From: Utricularia gibba
Taxonomy: Eukaryota; Streptophyta; Magnoliopsida; Lamiales; Lentibulariaceae
Assembly: GCA_002189035.1 (NCBI GenBank)
Contig: NEEC01000004.1
Span: 5,394,001 to 5,458,000, forward strand
DNA: 64,000 nucleotides
Direction: 5' to 3'
Shown: positions 1-11,924 of the stretch, one piece after another
Layout: the number at the start of each line of letters is the position of its first letter
Position numbering within the stretch: position 1 is the first letter of the stretch
Position numbers and translations under genes: made by a program
The notes under the pieces: generated by a model
What the model was told of the DNA's origin: nothing
Seen by the model: only the letters and a program-made list of their open reading frames with translations
Database searches by the model: none

Positions 1-3000
1 GGTAAGAACAATTGGGATAACCGTGGTCGTGGTAGGGGACGTTGGTCCTATCGAGGGAGAGGTTCAGGGCGTTGGAATTCATCTAATGACGTGAAGGAGA
101 ATGCCTCCTTTCATCAGAACAGAGGACGTGGGAATTGGCGCGGAAGAGGTGGTCATGGCAAGCAAAATGGGGGCATTGATTCTAAGAAAAATAAGGCTAA
201 TGTAGAATGTTATACATGTCATAAGAAGGGCCATTACTCTTGGGAGTGTCATAATGCGGAAGAGCAGAATAATTTGCTTGTCGAACATACAGAGGAGACT
301 ACTGAATCACCTATTTTATTGATGGCTAAAAACGTGTCCAACGATGATATTGCAAGTTGGTACCTAGATTCTGGAGCCAGTAATCATATGACTGGGCACA
401 AGAGTTTGTTTTATACCCTTGAAGAAACGTATCGTGGCCTAGTTCATCTTGGAGATTCTACAAAGATCACTGTGAAGGGAAAAGGCGATGTTCTTTTTTC
501 TCTAACGGATGGCAGTCATAAATTAATTTCAGATGTTTGGTATGTTCCTGGTTTACGGTATAATATCTTGAGTCTTGGCCAGTTGTTGGAAAAAGGCTTT
601 ACAATGCTCTTAGAAAATCGACAGTTGCTGTTGATGGACATCAATAAGAAAGTCTTAGCATCCGTAAAGATGAAAGAAAACAGAATGTTTTCATTAGAGT
701 GTAACTCTGTTTTCCCAACATGTCTGAAAATATGTTATAGGCAAGAAGCTTGGACATGGCACCTACGGTTTGGACATATTAATTTCCAAAATTTGAGGAA
801 ACTTGGAAGCAACAAGATGGTCAAAGGTTTGCCTGTGATTTCACATCCAAACCAGATATGTGAAGGGTGTGTTCTTGGCAAACAAACTCGGACTGAAATT
901 CCAAAGGTGACATGGTCGCGTGCTACAAAACCTTTAGAGTTAATCCATGGAGACGTATGTGGACCGATCAAACCTCCCACGATCGGTCACAACAATTATT
1001 TTCTCCTGTTTGTTGATGATTTCAGCAGGAAAATGTGGATTTATTTCATGAAGAATAAATCGGAAGTCTATGGACTCTTCAAGGAATTTTTGACGATGGT
1101 TGAAAAACAGAGCGGCTTATCAGTCAAGTGCTTAAGAACAGATCGAGGAGGTGAATTTACTCCTAACAGTTTCATTGATTTTTGCAAGTCACTTGGGATA
1201 CACAAGTCTCTGACCGCAGCTAAGACACCACAACAAAACGGTGTTGTTGAGAGGAGGAATCGCGTCATTCTTGATATGGTGAGATGCCTTCTGAAAACCA
1301 AACAGATGCCCAAGGAGTTTTGGGGTGATGCTGCTGCCACATCAGTTTATATTTTGAATCGAACCCCATCCCGAAGTGTAGTGGGAATGACGCCGCAAGA
1401 AGCATGGAATGGAATTAAACCATCAGTTTCTCATATGAGAATTTTCGGATCCATTGCCTATGTACACCAACCGGATGATGAACGCACGAAACTGGACGAC
1501 AAAGCTCAAAAAATGGTGTTTATTGGCTATGATCAGACCTCAAAGACTTATCGCTTATTTGATCCTAAACTGAAAAAGGTTCGCTTGAGTAGGGATGTCA
1601 CTTTTGATGAATCTTCAAGCTGGGACTGGAAGTCTCTTTCAGACAATGATCCTTCATATAAGTCTTTTGATTTTAATTGGGAAATAGAAGGACGAGAGCC
1701 ATTGATGGATGATGCTGAAGCCATTAATCATCCTATCTCTCATGAAGAAGAAACAGAGTCTCCTGTGGATACGAGAGTTGAAAATCCATCAGTGGTGAAT
1801 AGAGGTCATAGATCAAGGAGACTTCCAAGCCGTTTTACTGATTTTGCCGTTGATCTACCGCCCTCGTTGTTACCCGAGACGAGCCATGATCTGTTACGTG
1901 AGGTTCAGAACTTTTCTCATTTCTGTCTTTTTGTTGAGACAGAGCCTCTGGACTTCTTTGAAGCTGAAAAATCCCCTGATTGGCGTACTGCAATGGATGA
2001 GGAAATCCATGCGATAGAGAAGAATCAAACTTGGAGTCTGGTGGAGAGGCCTTCTGATAAGACCGTCATAGGTGTAAAATGGGTCTATAAAGTGAAGCGG
2101 AAGGCAGATGGAAGTGTGGATCGATTGAAAGCAAGGTTGGTTGCCAAAGGGTACAAACAGAAAGCTGGGATTGATTATGATCAAGTATTTGCTCCAGTGG
2201 TGAGGATGGAGACAGTGAGGATTCTTCTTGCATTAGCAGCTCAACTTAAATGGTTTATTTGGCAGTTGGATGTTAAATCGGCTTTCTTGAATGGGATATT
2301 GGATGAAGAAGTGTTTGTGGAACAACCATTAGGATATATCAAGAAGGGAAATGAAGACAAAGTTTTGAAGTTACACAAATCCCTCTACGGGTTGAAACAA
2401 GCACCACGTGCTTGGAATCAGCGCATTGATGCATATCTCAAAGGCATGGAATTTATTCAATGTCCACATGAGCACTCCTTGTACATCCGACAGAAGAAGC
2501 TCACAGAAATGATGATCGTGTGTATCTATGTTGATGATTTATTAGTCACTGGAGGGAGTGAGTCTGAGATTGCAAAATTCAAGAAGAATATGAATGAAGA
2601 ATTCGAGATGACCGATGCTGGAAAAATGCATTTCTATTTGGGTATTGAAGTGAAGCAATCAGCCCAAGGAATTTTCATCACTCAAAAACGTATGGTGCAG
2701 AATTTGTTGGCAAAGTATCATATGGGTGACTGCAACTCGGTTGAGACCCCTTCAGAATTTAATCTGAAGTTGAGTTCCAATGATCCTTCGAAGGAAGTGG
2801 ATGTTACAGCCTTCAAAAGTTTAGTCGGCTCCTTACGGTATATAACCAGCACAAGGCCAGATATTTTATTTGCTGTAGGGTTAGTCTGCAGGTTTATGGA
2901 GAAACCCAGAGAGACCCATCTCAGAGCAGCCAAGCGGATCCTTCGATATCTGAAAGGAACATCAAATTTCGGGATATGGTATGGGGTTTCTGAACCTTTT

Positions 3001-3477
3001 GATCTTGTGGGTTTTAGTGACAGTGATTGGGCTGGAAATGTTGATGATTCCCGAAGTACAACTGGGTTTGCATTTTTTCTGGGTGAATCTGCAATTGTGT
3101 GGAATTCTAAGAAGCAACCCATCGTTACCTTGTCAACATGCGAGGCTGAGTACGTTGCTGCCAGTGCTTGTGTTTGTCACGCAATTTGGCTGAGGTATGT
3201 TCTTCAGAACCTCGGTTTGAAAGGTGAGAAGCCAACGGTGGTGCATATTGATAATAAATCCGCGATTGCTCTTGGTAAAAATCCTGTTTTCCATGCTCGT
3301 AGTAAGCATATTGGGACTCGGTTTCATTTCATTCGTGATTGTGTGAAAGATGGACAGATTGAATTGTGTTATGTTAAGAGTGATGATCAAATAGCAGATA
3401 TCTTCACTAAGCCTTTGAAGATTGGGGCTTTTCTGCGTTTGAGGAATCTGCTTGGAGTCAAGAAGCTTCTTGTTTAA
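1..3477 (+). mobile_element. Ty1/copia retrotransposon Gag-Pol polyprotein, 5' partial
   Basis: One frame stays open from the first base to the stop at 3477, so the start lies left of the window. It encodes, in order, an RG-rich Gag tail (about 1-210), a CCHC zinc knuckle (C-x2-C-x4-H-x4-C, about 217-258), the aspartic protease motif DSGASNHM (about 367-390), a GAG-pre-integrase segment (about 740-870), the integrase core (about 910-1500), reverse transcriptase with YVDDLL (about 2527-2545), and RNase H with the copia ending IADIFTKPLK. The order integrase before reverse transcriptase makes it copia rather than gypsy. No stop or frameshift interrupts the visible part, so the insertion is probably young. 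A purine tract and the 3' LTR follow directly. Lineage within copia not assigned. Confidence 0.95.
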
Positions 3478-3484
3478 GGGAGGA
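3475..3484 (+). other. polypurine tract of the copia element
   Basis: A purine-rich run (AAGGGAGGA) overlaps the polyprotein stop codon and directly precedes the LTR. This is the expected primer site for plus-strand DNA synthesis. Confidence 0.7.
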
Positions 3485-3742
3485 TGTTGAAGATACACAA
3501 GAAGACTTCTGCCGACTGATTGTTGGAAGTTAGTATGGTTATAGAATAATAGGTTGTTGTAACTGCTTGTAGCAGTTTTATGTTTTAGATAAGGATGATG
3601 AATTACTATTTAATGTAGACAACTCTAAGGTGGTTTAATAGAAAATACATTTTCTGGAGCAAGTGTTGTTTTCGTTGCTCTTACTCTGGTTTTGAAGTAT
3701 CTTGTTGTGTTCTTCTCTTCTGTTTTTACTCCTCATCCAACA
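3485..3742 (+). repeat. 3' LTR of the copia element
   Basis: The segment starts TGTTG and ends CAACA, a 5-bp inverted terminal pair with the canonical TG...CA, right after the polypurine tract. Length is 258 bp, within the short range usual for copia LTRs. The matching 5' LTR and target-site duplication lie outside the window, so the outer boundary is inferred from the terminal motif only. Confidence 0.75.
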
Positions 3743-5707
3743 GACATCTCATGGTGCCTAATCCACAAATATAAAGTATGTTCCGTACACATTATCAAAA
3801 TGAGAATAAAATTTAAAGCCTTCTAAAAAATTTCAAAAAAGGTTCCAAAAGGAAAAAAAAAAAAAATGTCTTGTTGTAATATTAGAAATTCAGTTGTAAC
3901 AGTACATAAATAATATTTTTACTCCTTGTATAAAAAAGAGAATTTGAGAATTATTCTGTATTTACTCTTTTTTGGACGATTCTTCTTCGTTTGTGAACAT
4001 CATCACCTTGAATTATTGCGTTCGGATTCGTCCCCGGCCCCTGGACACAATAACTTTCAGCATTGTGTTGGTCGCGAAAGAAAAGCAGGGTTATTTTGCA
4101 TCTTCATCCAGTGACGACCAACGATTTTCTTTCTTTTCCCGGCGAGAAACCATGTGGCAAAGCAGTATCATGATGGCTTGAATTGGTGTTAGTTGTTGCT
4201 TCTGAAACTGGGTTTTACTTGCCCCTATGATCCTCGGAAGCTTCCACTAGTGTGATCAAGAGGCTTGACATTGAGGGGCGATGAGGAGATGGGCATGAAC
4301 ACAGACGTATAATGAGATAGCAGTAGAAGGAACGTGGCTCGTCGTTAGCTGCAGTTATCAGATTGCGTTGCCTCTCGCAGTCCTCCACTGCATCGCGTTG
4401 TTAATGTCATTTATTACCACAGAATGAGTACCTCATGCACGTTAGCAATCTTAATTAACAACAGCGTTACGTAGAGTGGGCTACGTCATGTCGTTTTTAC
4501 GCTCGACCCTAAATAATGTGTTGTAATAATCCACAACCATATCATGGTAGTTTAATGCTCACAGATTCTGCTTCAAGCTATGACTAAACACCCTAGGGAA
4601 TCAACCAATCTCTAGCGCAGTTCTTCAACTTTCTCACACGCAGTTACCCGCTTGCCCACAGACTGCACATTTGGCACCAAGGATTCTGATTTCTGAACAG
4701 AAGAGATGTCATTCGGAACCCAATGACATCCCTCCTGCTCATCGGATCCTGAGCTTGAACACAAGATCTGTAGCGGGAGTGGCTAGGACATGAACAACCG
4801 CGGTGGTTGGGCGTAGGGCTGTAATAATCTGCGTGATCTCGGAGATGGGAAGAAGAAGACAAGGGTGAAGTTGCAAGGAATGCTAGGCGGTGGTGAGTGT
4901 AGGGTGATGGCCACTTGGAGGGAGACGCCTGGTCCCTGAATTTATTCACTGCGCACACCTTTTCAAACACGTCTGCATCCTTTCCCACCCCACCCAACCT
5001 AACCTCCAGCTACTTGCCCGATACACTGCAGCAGGATGCGCATTCTGGAATCGAAGGAGCTCCAAAATTACCCATTCATCGCGTCATCAATGGGATTCCA
5101 GGAAGAGATTTTAGGAACTCGGTTTTGTTCAGATACAGTAGGGTTGGTGAAGATGCTGGCTTTATGTCCCATCGTCGTCAGCAGTACATGACATCAGCAA
5201 CTTATTTTCCTTTTATTTATTTTTTTTAATTTCTGTATATTTTTAAATTAGGAGCCCTAAACCACCACAGGGATTTTTCTCAGATGCACGTGCCGAGGCC
5301 CAAATTGTATTGGGCTCTTTCGGCTTTGCATTGGGCTTAATTCACATTATACATAACTGCTCATGCCTAAAAGTGGATTTTGCACGGGAGGCCCGCCCAT
5401 TAATTCACCCTTCTTTTTATAGCATGTAAATCGAGGCAAATCCAGAATTCTAGTAATTATGGGCCGTTCAAAGAAAAAACTGAAAGTAGTGGGATCGCAT
5501 TGTAATTATTGGAAGATGGTGTCCCCAGGTTTGAATAGTGAACAAATCCTTCGTGTATGCTCAGATGAACAATCCCAAGAAACTGCAGATTGAATGAATG
5601 GCGCAGTGAAGGTAGAACGTAACTCCTACAAACCTCTGGCATTCCTTCATTGAATTCCAAATCTCTTCGCCTGCTGTGACTAAGTGTGAAACTGCTCTTC
5701 CCCTGTC
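3743..5707. other. intergenic region, no gene seen
   Basis: Only short, unrecognisable reading frames occur here. The right end is the upstream region of the EC1 gene. A low-complexity A-run sits near 3850. Confidence 0.5.
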
Positions 5708-5715
5708 TATATAAG
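5708..5715 (+). promoter_or_regulatory. TATA box of the EC1 gene
   Basis: TATATAAG lies 47 bp upstream of the EC1 ATG, implying a very short 5' leader of about 20 nt. Confidence 0.6.
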
Positions 5716-5761
5716 CAGCTTATCATCTAGTGGATCATGTAAAAAGCAAGCCTTGGAAACC

Positions 5762-6154
5762 ATGGATTCCACGTCCAAGCTACTTCCAGTTCTTATTGTT
5801 CTCTGCCTGTTTGCATCATCCAACACCGCAACGGGCAGGAGGCTCGATATGAAGCCACTGTCTTCGTTGTCGTCTCTGGCAGTCCGACTGAAGTTGGAGG
5901 AAGTGGAGGGATCATCTAATTGTTGGGACTCTCTGCTGCAACTCCAGTCCTGCACTGCTGAAGTCCTGCTGTTTTTCCTCAATGGTGAGACATATCTAGG
6001 GCCGGGTTGCTGCCGGGCAATCAAAGTGATCGAGCACGAGTGCTGGCCGTCCATGCTTGGTTCCCTTGGCTACACATCGGAGGAAGGAGATGTCCTACTT
6101 GGCTACTGTGATGCTAGCTCTGCTGTGCCGCCGCCACCGCCTAAGACTCACTGA
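5762..6154 (+). CDS. EC1: egg cell-secreted protein 1-like (EC1, prolamin-like/DUF1278)
   Basis: Intronless gene for a 130-residue protein. Residues 1 to about 22 form a signal peptide (Leu/Val-rich core, then SSNTATG). The mature part carries the six-cysteine EC1 pattern: NCWDSL, SCTAE, GPGCCRAI, ECWPSM and GYCD, followed by a Pro-rich tail ending PPPPPKTH. In Arabidopsis EC1 proteins are stored in egg-cell vesicles and released on sperm arrival to activate sperm fusion competence; that role is inferred from the family. The ATG at 5762 was chosen because the frame upstream has only a TTG and the TATA box is placed correctly for it. The gene is convergent with the kinesin, with 163 bp between stop codons. 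Confidence 0.9.
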   Translation: MDSTSKLLPVLIVLCLFASSNTATGRRLDMKPLSSLSSLAVRLKLEEVEGSSNCWDSLLQLQSCTAEVLLFFLNGETYLGPGCCRAIKVIEHECWPSMLGSLGYTSEEGDVLLGYCDASSAVPPPPPKTH

Positions 6155-6317
6155 ACATCTCGCTCTAACATATTGTTGCACTGAAGTAACAGATGTGTAG
6201 TTTTCTAAATTTCTAATGTAATAAGCTTTTACCCCACGGTTCTTGATATTCTGAAGATCAAAGTGAACCAGTAAAACTTAACTTGCAACAGCATGAACTT
6301 CACAACAAAACTTCCCA

Positions 6318-9300
6318 TCACAGAACAGACATCAGGCTGCTTTTAAAACTACATATTCCCATGCGAGACTTGGGAGCAAGCTTGAGGTTGAAAATATCTT
6401 CAGAAGGAAGGTGGCCCGGTTCAATAAATCCGAGCAGCTTTGCAACAAGATATGCACTTCTTGTAGCATGATCGATGCTATCGGTTTTGCTCCATACCTG
6501 GTGAGCCAACTTTAGCCTTCTCACTTTGGTGTTGAGATCAATTCCCCACTCCAGAAAGAGGGACTCACGCTCTTGCTCTGAAAACTTCTTCGACATCTGA
6601 TGACTCAGCATTCGCCTCTCTTGACGTAGTGCACTGGCGCTGTTCTTCGTGGAAAATATATCAAATTACTGAGAGAAGGAGAAGCAAGTCTGATGACTAA
6701 CTTGCCTGGAAGAACGTGTTAGGCACCTTAGATTTGCTTTAGCTGTCACCCCACGAGGGGATTTATCTTCCAAGAACTTGATTCTCCTGATTTCCAGCTC
6801 CATGTATATGGCATCGGCAGGATCCCTCGGAAAAGCAAGAAAAAGTACGTTCTGTGTGCGAGTGATATATTGTAAACATGCCAAAGCTGAATTATTTCTC
6901 TCTGGAGTCTTTTGAACTCAATTGGCCAACTGGTAAGTCCTCTTAGCTCATCTTTGTTCGCAGATGCTTCCGTGACATTCAATGCTGTATGCTCACCCTC
7001 CTTCGATGAACCATCTTCTACCTGCACAAAAGATTCCAAGTAAGAGAAATGATACAAAAAGACAAGCAGGTTCTCTAGTTTCCTGTGTTGTGGTCATGAG
7101 CATTTAAAACCTTTGCATTTGGGGTGTTGATTTCACTGTCAAGTGTAATTTCTGGAAGCATTTGAAGGTACTTTCTTGATAAAATTTCCTCACAAGGAGC
7201 TTCTTCAGATACATGTATTTCAATTTGACCAATCTCAGTTTCTTTCTCAAATCTCTTGTATTCGCTCATTTTTAGAGGAGAAGCTGTTTCTCTGCTGATA
7301 CTTTCTGTGCAGCTTTTGCATCTGGTTAGCTTCAAGAATACACCATCCATCTTAAGCCGATGCCTTGAAGGCTGAATTTCCAGAGATGCAATATCAAGGT
7401 ATTGAATGGAGCTGTACTTTTTCCCATTCGGTGTACTGGTGCTCGATGAAGTTACACTTCCCTTCACTTCATCATCGTCCTTTAAGTCCGATTTCATCGA
7501 AGCAGAGTCTTTCATCGGAGGACTAAATTCAGGAAGGCTGTTGGTAACATGTGCTTCAGCATGAAATCTCGGAACTGAATATGAGAAACTAGATCCTGGG
7601 CGCCTTCATGGCTGATATAATGGAGCTCCCTGCACTCATCCATGGCGATGTGGTTGCTTTGCAGCTCAATCTCGTCACCAACAGGACCTGCACACTCATA
7701 GTCACTAGAATGTGGGCTGCTTATTAAAGCCCTTGGACCCGCAGTGATGCCTGAATGCCCCTCACTGTATAAAACTTTAGCAAAATGATCCTTGAGCTGC
7801 TCCTACAAAGCATAAAAGCCTCTAGATCCTGGATTTCGGAATCTGGAGATGCCTGCACTCTGATTTGTGGGTAGTCTCTGGGTTCCATCTGAAGAGATGA
7901 ATCCGCAAATTGATCAACAGAGGAGAATGGCTGGTACATGAATAGGATACGTATGAATGAATAATTACATACTTGCATTGCGGCTCTTGCATCTCCTTCC
8001 AGCATGTCCAGACATTCTTTGACTTGAGATTGCGCAATGTCTCTTTGCAGAATCAGAGCTTTGATCTCCTTCTCAAGCTGCATGGAATAAAATAAACGTC
8101 AAATAAACACTCTGATTGAAGAACACCCCACCACCTTCACTCAAAAAAAACTTGATTTCAAGAAACATTATGATCAGTTACCCTGTCGATTTGAGTGTCT
8201 TTCTTCTTGATTATAATGGCATTGCTCGACTGGCTGTTCCTTAGCTCACTTTCTAGCCTTGCAACCTCCTTCTTCAAACGCCTCACTACTGCCTTATCTT
8301 TGACAGTGACATTGACTTGCACGTTCGCTGACATTTTCATGGTGCATTGTGCAAAGAGAAGTGTGTCATGAGCTTCCTCGATGCAACTACGAGCAGGGCT
8401 CATTGTGCAGATGAGAGCTGTCCGAGCATTTTCTCTATGAGATATATGCAGAAACCCCATTAACACAGAATCTCTGGAAGGGAAGTGACTACAGTATTCC
8501 TTGCTGCAAGGAGATGTACATATAACCATTAACGACAAAAGCCACACAAATGCATTGTTTGTAAGGGAGGATACTACACTAGTTACCTCAGCATAGGTGT
8601 GTCTCCTTCTGAATGCGGCAAACCATGGTTCATTTGGGAGCAATCATCCACTGTCGTGTGCTCAATAGCAGCCAGATCAACGAAGTCCTGGGATGAGACT
8701 AAGTATTATAAGTATCAAAATCAGTAGCTCCTTAACTGTCATCCTACAATTGCTGTTACAAAGAAAGCATACCAAAGAAGCAGCAAGTGTACAGATGTTA
8801 TTTCCCTTGCCCCGGAGCACCTTTTCCGAGCTTTCAACTGTCTGCAAGATAAAGTGAATGAAATATGTATGTGCTGCAGCTGCAAGAAAATGATGTTGCG
8901 GGAGGTGGAGACAAGTACCAGTCTGATTATATGTTGGGACAGAGGGCTCGTTTCATTAACCAATGCTTCCCCATTCCATTTTTCCTCTAGAAAATCCGAG
9001 CAGCAATTGAAAACAGGGTTCTGTTGAAATTCTTCACTGCAACAGAGTTCGAAAAGACTTACCTAGAAAGCTTGAGACCAGCTGAGTTGCATGATCTCTC
9101 TCCCTCAGTGTTTCTTCTTTAAAAATCTCCACCATTTTTCCTTTCTGTATATTTGTTTTTCGTAGAGGTTATCAGTTGATGACAAAATCATCCTATCCAA
9201 CACGAATGAAAGAAGTAAAAATACCGCTGGATCCAATGCAGAGTCACATGATACCCCCAAGGCAGACAACTTCAGGACAAAGTCTCTTTCTGGATGCTGA

Positions 9301-10017
9301 AACATTAAGCATCATCAGAATACGCCAAATCAGTTCATGAACTGTATCATCATTCATTGAGACTCACCTTTTCTAGATAGTCATAAATATCAGCGATAGT
9401 ATACACAATAATCCCCTTCAAAGTGTAAGTCTTTCCGCTTCGTGGTTTCCCGTAGACGAAAATGTTTGCTGAAGAGGGTAAGAAGTAAGTCAGGATTTAG
9501 TGCAGCAACAGAGACAAAACAAGTGCCCTTACAGTTCACCCCATTGACGACTGAAAGGACAACATCCTTAACTCCTTGCTCGTAAACATCAAGTGTTGAG
9601 CAATCATCCCTAAACACCCTATCTGAGAAGAAGACGTCAGAATCAGTATCTTAAAATAGCACACCCTTATCGAAAGCAATTCCCTCTTCTAGTTTTTTAT
9701 CCATTCGTTTCATATGGGATCTTATGTTTCGGCACACACATCTGGAGACCCAAAGAGGTAAGCATCACAGTAGTATTGAAGAATCAAGCAATCGGTAAGA
9801 GAATTCCCTCACCAAATGTGTATGAAGTGGGATACATCGACTTCTCAGATGCAAGAAAACTGAAATTCTTGCAGAGTATAGTATTCTGATTGATGCATTC
9901 CCAATCCGAAACATCGTTGTTCGTAATTTCTTCATCGTTTAAGGGCCTTATCCTGACTGACACAAAAGCCTTTTCCTTGTTCCCTATCATCATCGCCCCT
10001 TCACTCTCCATGATCAT
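6318..10017 (-). CDS. kinesin-7 (NACK/HINKEL-like), eroded motor, frame breaks in tail
   Basis: Multi-exon gene. Motor exons that join in frame with GT–AG sites: 10017-9813, 9622-9533, 9468-9368, 9296-9225, 9144-9063, 8986-8919, 8841-8773, 8687-8587, 8503-8182, 8077-7973, then from 7888. They encode the start FVSVRIRPLND, P-loop GKPRSGKT, and the neck-side block NARTALICTMSPARS. The tail (about 7060-6318) is the NACK_C/DUF3490 domain with SWPIEF, HRTYFFLLF and FLEWGIDLNTK, which in NACK kinesins accompanies phragmoplast function. Oddities: switch I reads NETSPLSQH instead of NxxSSRSH, switch II DLAAIE instead of DLAGSE, and the alpha4 segment is absent. The tail frame breaks near 6824 (FLLFRG to DPADAIYM), near 7600 and possibly near 7800. 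Start at 10017 is the first ATG after an in-frame stop. Confidence 0.8.
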
Positions 10018-11924
10018 GACAGAATCACGCCTTCCAAGTTTCTCAGGCGACCTCCGATCATCATCTTCTTGCAAGAAGGAATCAAAGAATCCTCGGAGGT
10101 GTTTAAGCACTTAAATCTTGGACTTCTACCGTTTCAACCATTTTGCACCGTGATTCGGAGGATACAAAAGGTCAATCTCGGATAACACAACACAAATAAC
10201 TGAAGACAGATTCGGTGCATGTGAGATGCCTGTCGGGATAAAAAAGTGTTCTTGAACAAGACCCATGGGAAAAAAGTCAATTCCTTTGATGGGGCTGATG
10301 TTTCTGGTGCGATGTCAAATCGGAGGCGACATCTGATTTGCACGGGAAACGGAAACCCAATTCCATTAAAGGACTAACACCAAAAAATCGTGCCTTTTTA
10401 TCATCTTTCAAGCAGTCAGGATCCTCCTCCCTACAAAATCCAGCCCCCGGAATGAATCTCCGTCAAAGATTCGTTTTTTTTTTATTTTCTAGAGAGTTAC
10501 GAATTATCATTTACCACCTCCCCGCTGATTTTCACCATTCCGATCATATCGGAGTTAATGGAGTTCAGGCAATCAGCTTCCATGCCTTTTCACTCCGAAA
10601 AGTAAAAAAAGGAAACATTTGGACAACGAACGCACGAAGATATTTCCGCAACCTGCCATAAATGATCATTAATTACACATTTAATATTCTCATAAAGTCC
10701 CATCATATATTTGGAAAATAATTATTTTTTATATTATCCTTAATTATACCACCACCAAAACAAAAACGAAACTGGGTGCTGACTTCAACTCAGTGGCAGG
10801 AGTGACTGCTGAGCCCGGACATGGTTTTGGCAAATTGCTGACGATTATAATTATATTAAATTTAATTCAATTATTATCATATATATTCATGATTGAAAAT
10901 GATAAAAACCCTAACTTTTTAAATATCAATTCCACCGATTTGGACGAATTATTCTTTTCCTTGTCTTAAAAATGACATCATTCAAGTTGATGAAATTAGA
11001 ATATTATGATTCTTTTTAATAGGATATGAAAGCTTGTTTAATATTAAAAAAAATTAATTACATGTTTATAATTATTGATATATAATACAATAGATAAATA
11101 TTCCATCACTTTTCTTATTTAATTATAAATATTTCTATCAAATACCATCAACAATACTTTGTATAAAACATATTCATATCTTTTCGAATCAATTATTTTA
11201 GTATAAATTAATTCCAACTATATTTAATACCATATACAATAAAAGGTACCACCAAAGTATAGCTGTATAGCTCTGTATGTGATGAAATCACGTCATTACC
11301 AACTGCCCTCATCTGTAAAAGACGACCGGCGAGAATCCACCGCATCCAGAACCCAGAAACACGATATACCGACAGAAAAGGGGCCCAGCCCAAGGCCTGA
11401 CCGAAGATCAACCAGGATGGACTCTTCCGTCACTCGCATCGGGTCTCCCTTAACTCCTTTAAGAAATGGGCTCTCTCCTGACAACTCCTATCCAACGGAA
11501 ATGATGGGCCACCCGCTGGATGAGAGAAGCAGAGCGCAGTTCAAGGCGGAAAGACACGCCGGGTGTTCTGTTCGTCTGTTCAGCTAACGCTAGTTGTTCA
11601 TCCGCCATAGTAACCTTTTCCTCCACGCAAACCTCCCCATCATAACTTTGTGCTGCTTAGTCTCAGCTTCTTGATTGTTGTTGCTGTTAGATTTTAGGAG
11701 TTTCTGAGGATATCCCACACTGGTAGCAAATGTGGAGGTTGTCTTCCTGGATGGAATTGGGTTCTGGGATGGTCTTATTATGGAGTATTCAAAGCAATCC
11801 AGTTTAGTTATACACAGTATATGATGTATTGTCCACCCCAGGGAGTACACACCATTACATGAGAACTGGGGTAGGCTACAACACCATCACCATTATTTCC
11901 TCCTGTCGAAAAAAGATGGGATTT
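10018..11924. other. intergenic region between kinesin and CYP84A
   Basis: Very AT-rich from about 10680 to 11220. The right end (about 11600-11924) is probably the 3' untranslated region of the P450 gene. No gene supported. Confidence 0.5.

Noticed and set aside
4915-5229. 104-codon open frame upstream of EC1
   Set aside because: No recognisable domain, no promoter context, and composition like the surrounding spacer.
11279-11587. 102-codon frame between kinesin and CYP84A
   Set aside because: Low-complexity charged sequence with no family resemblance and no promoter elements.
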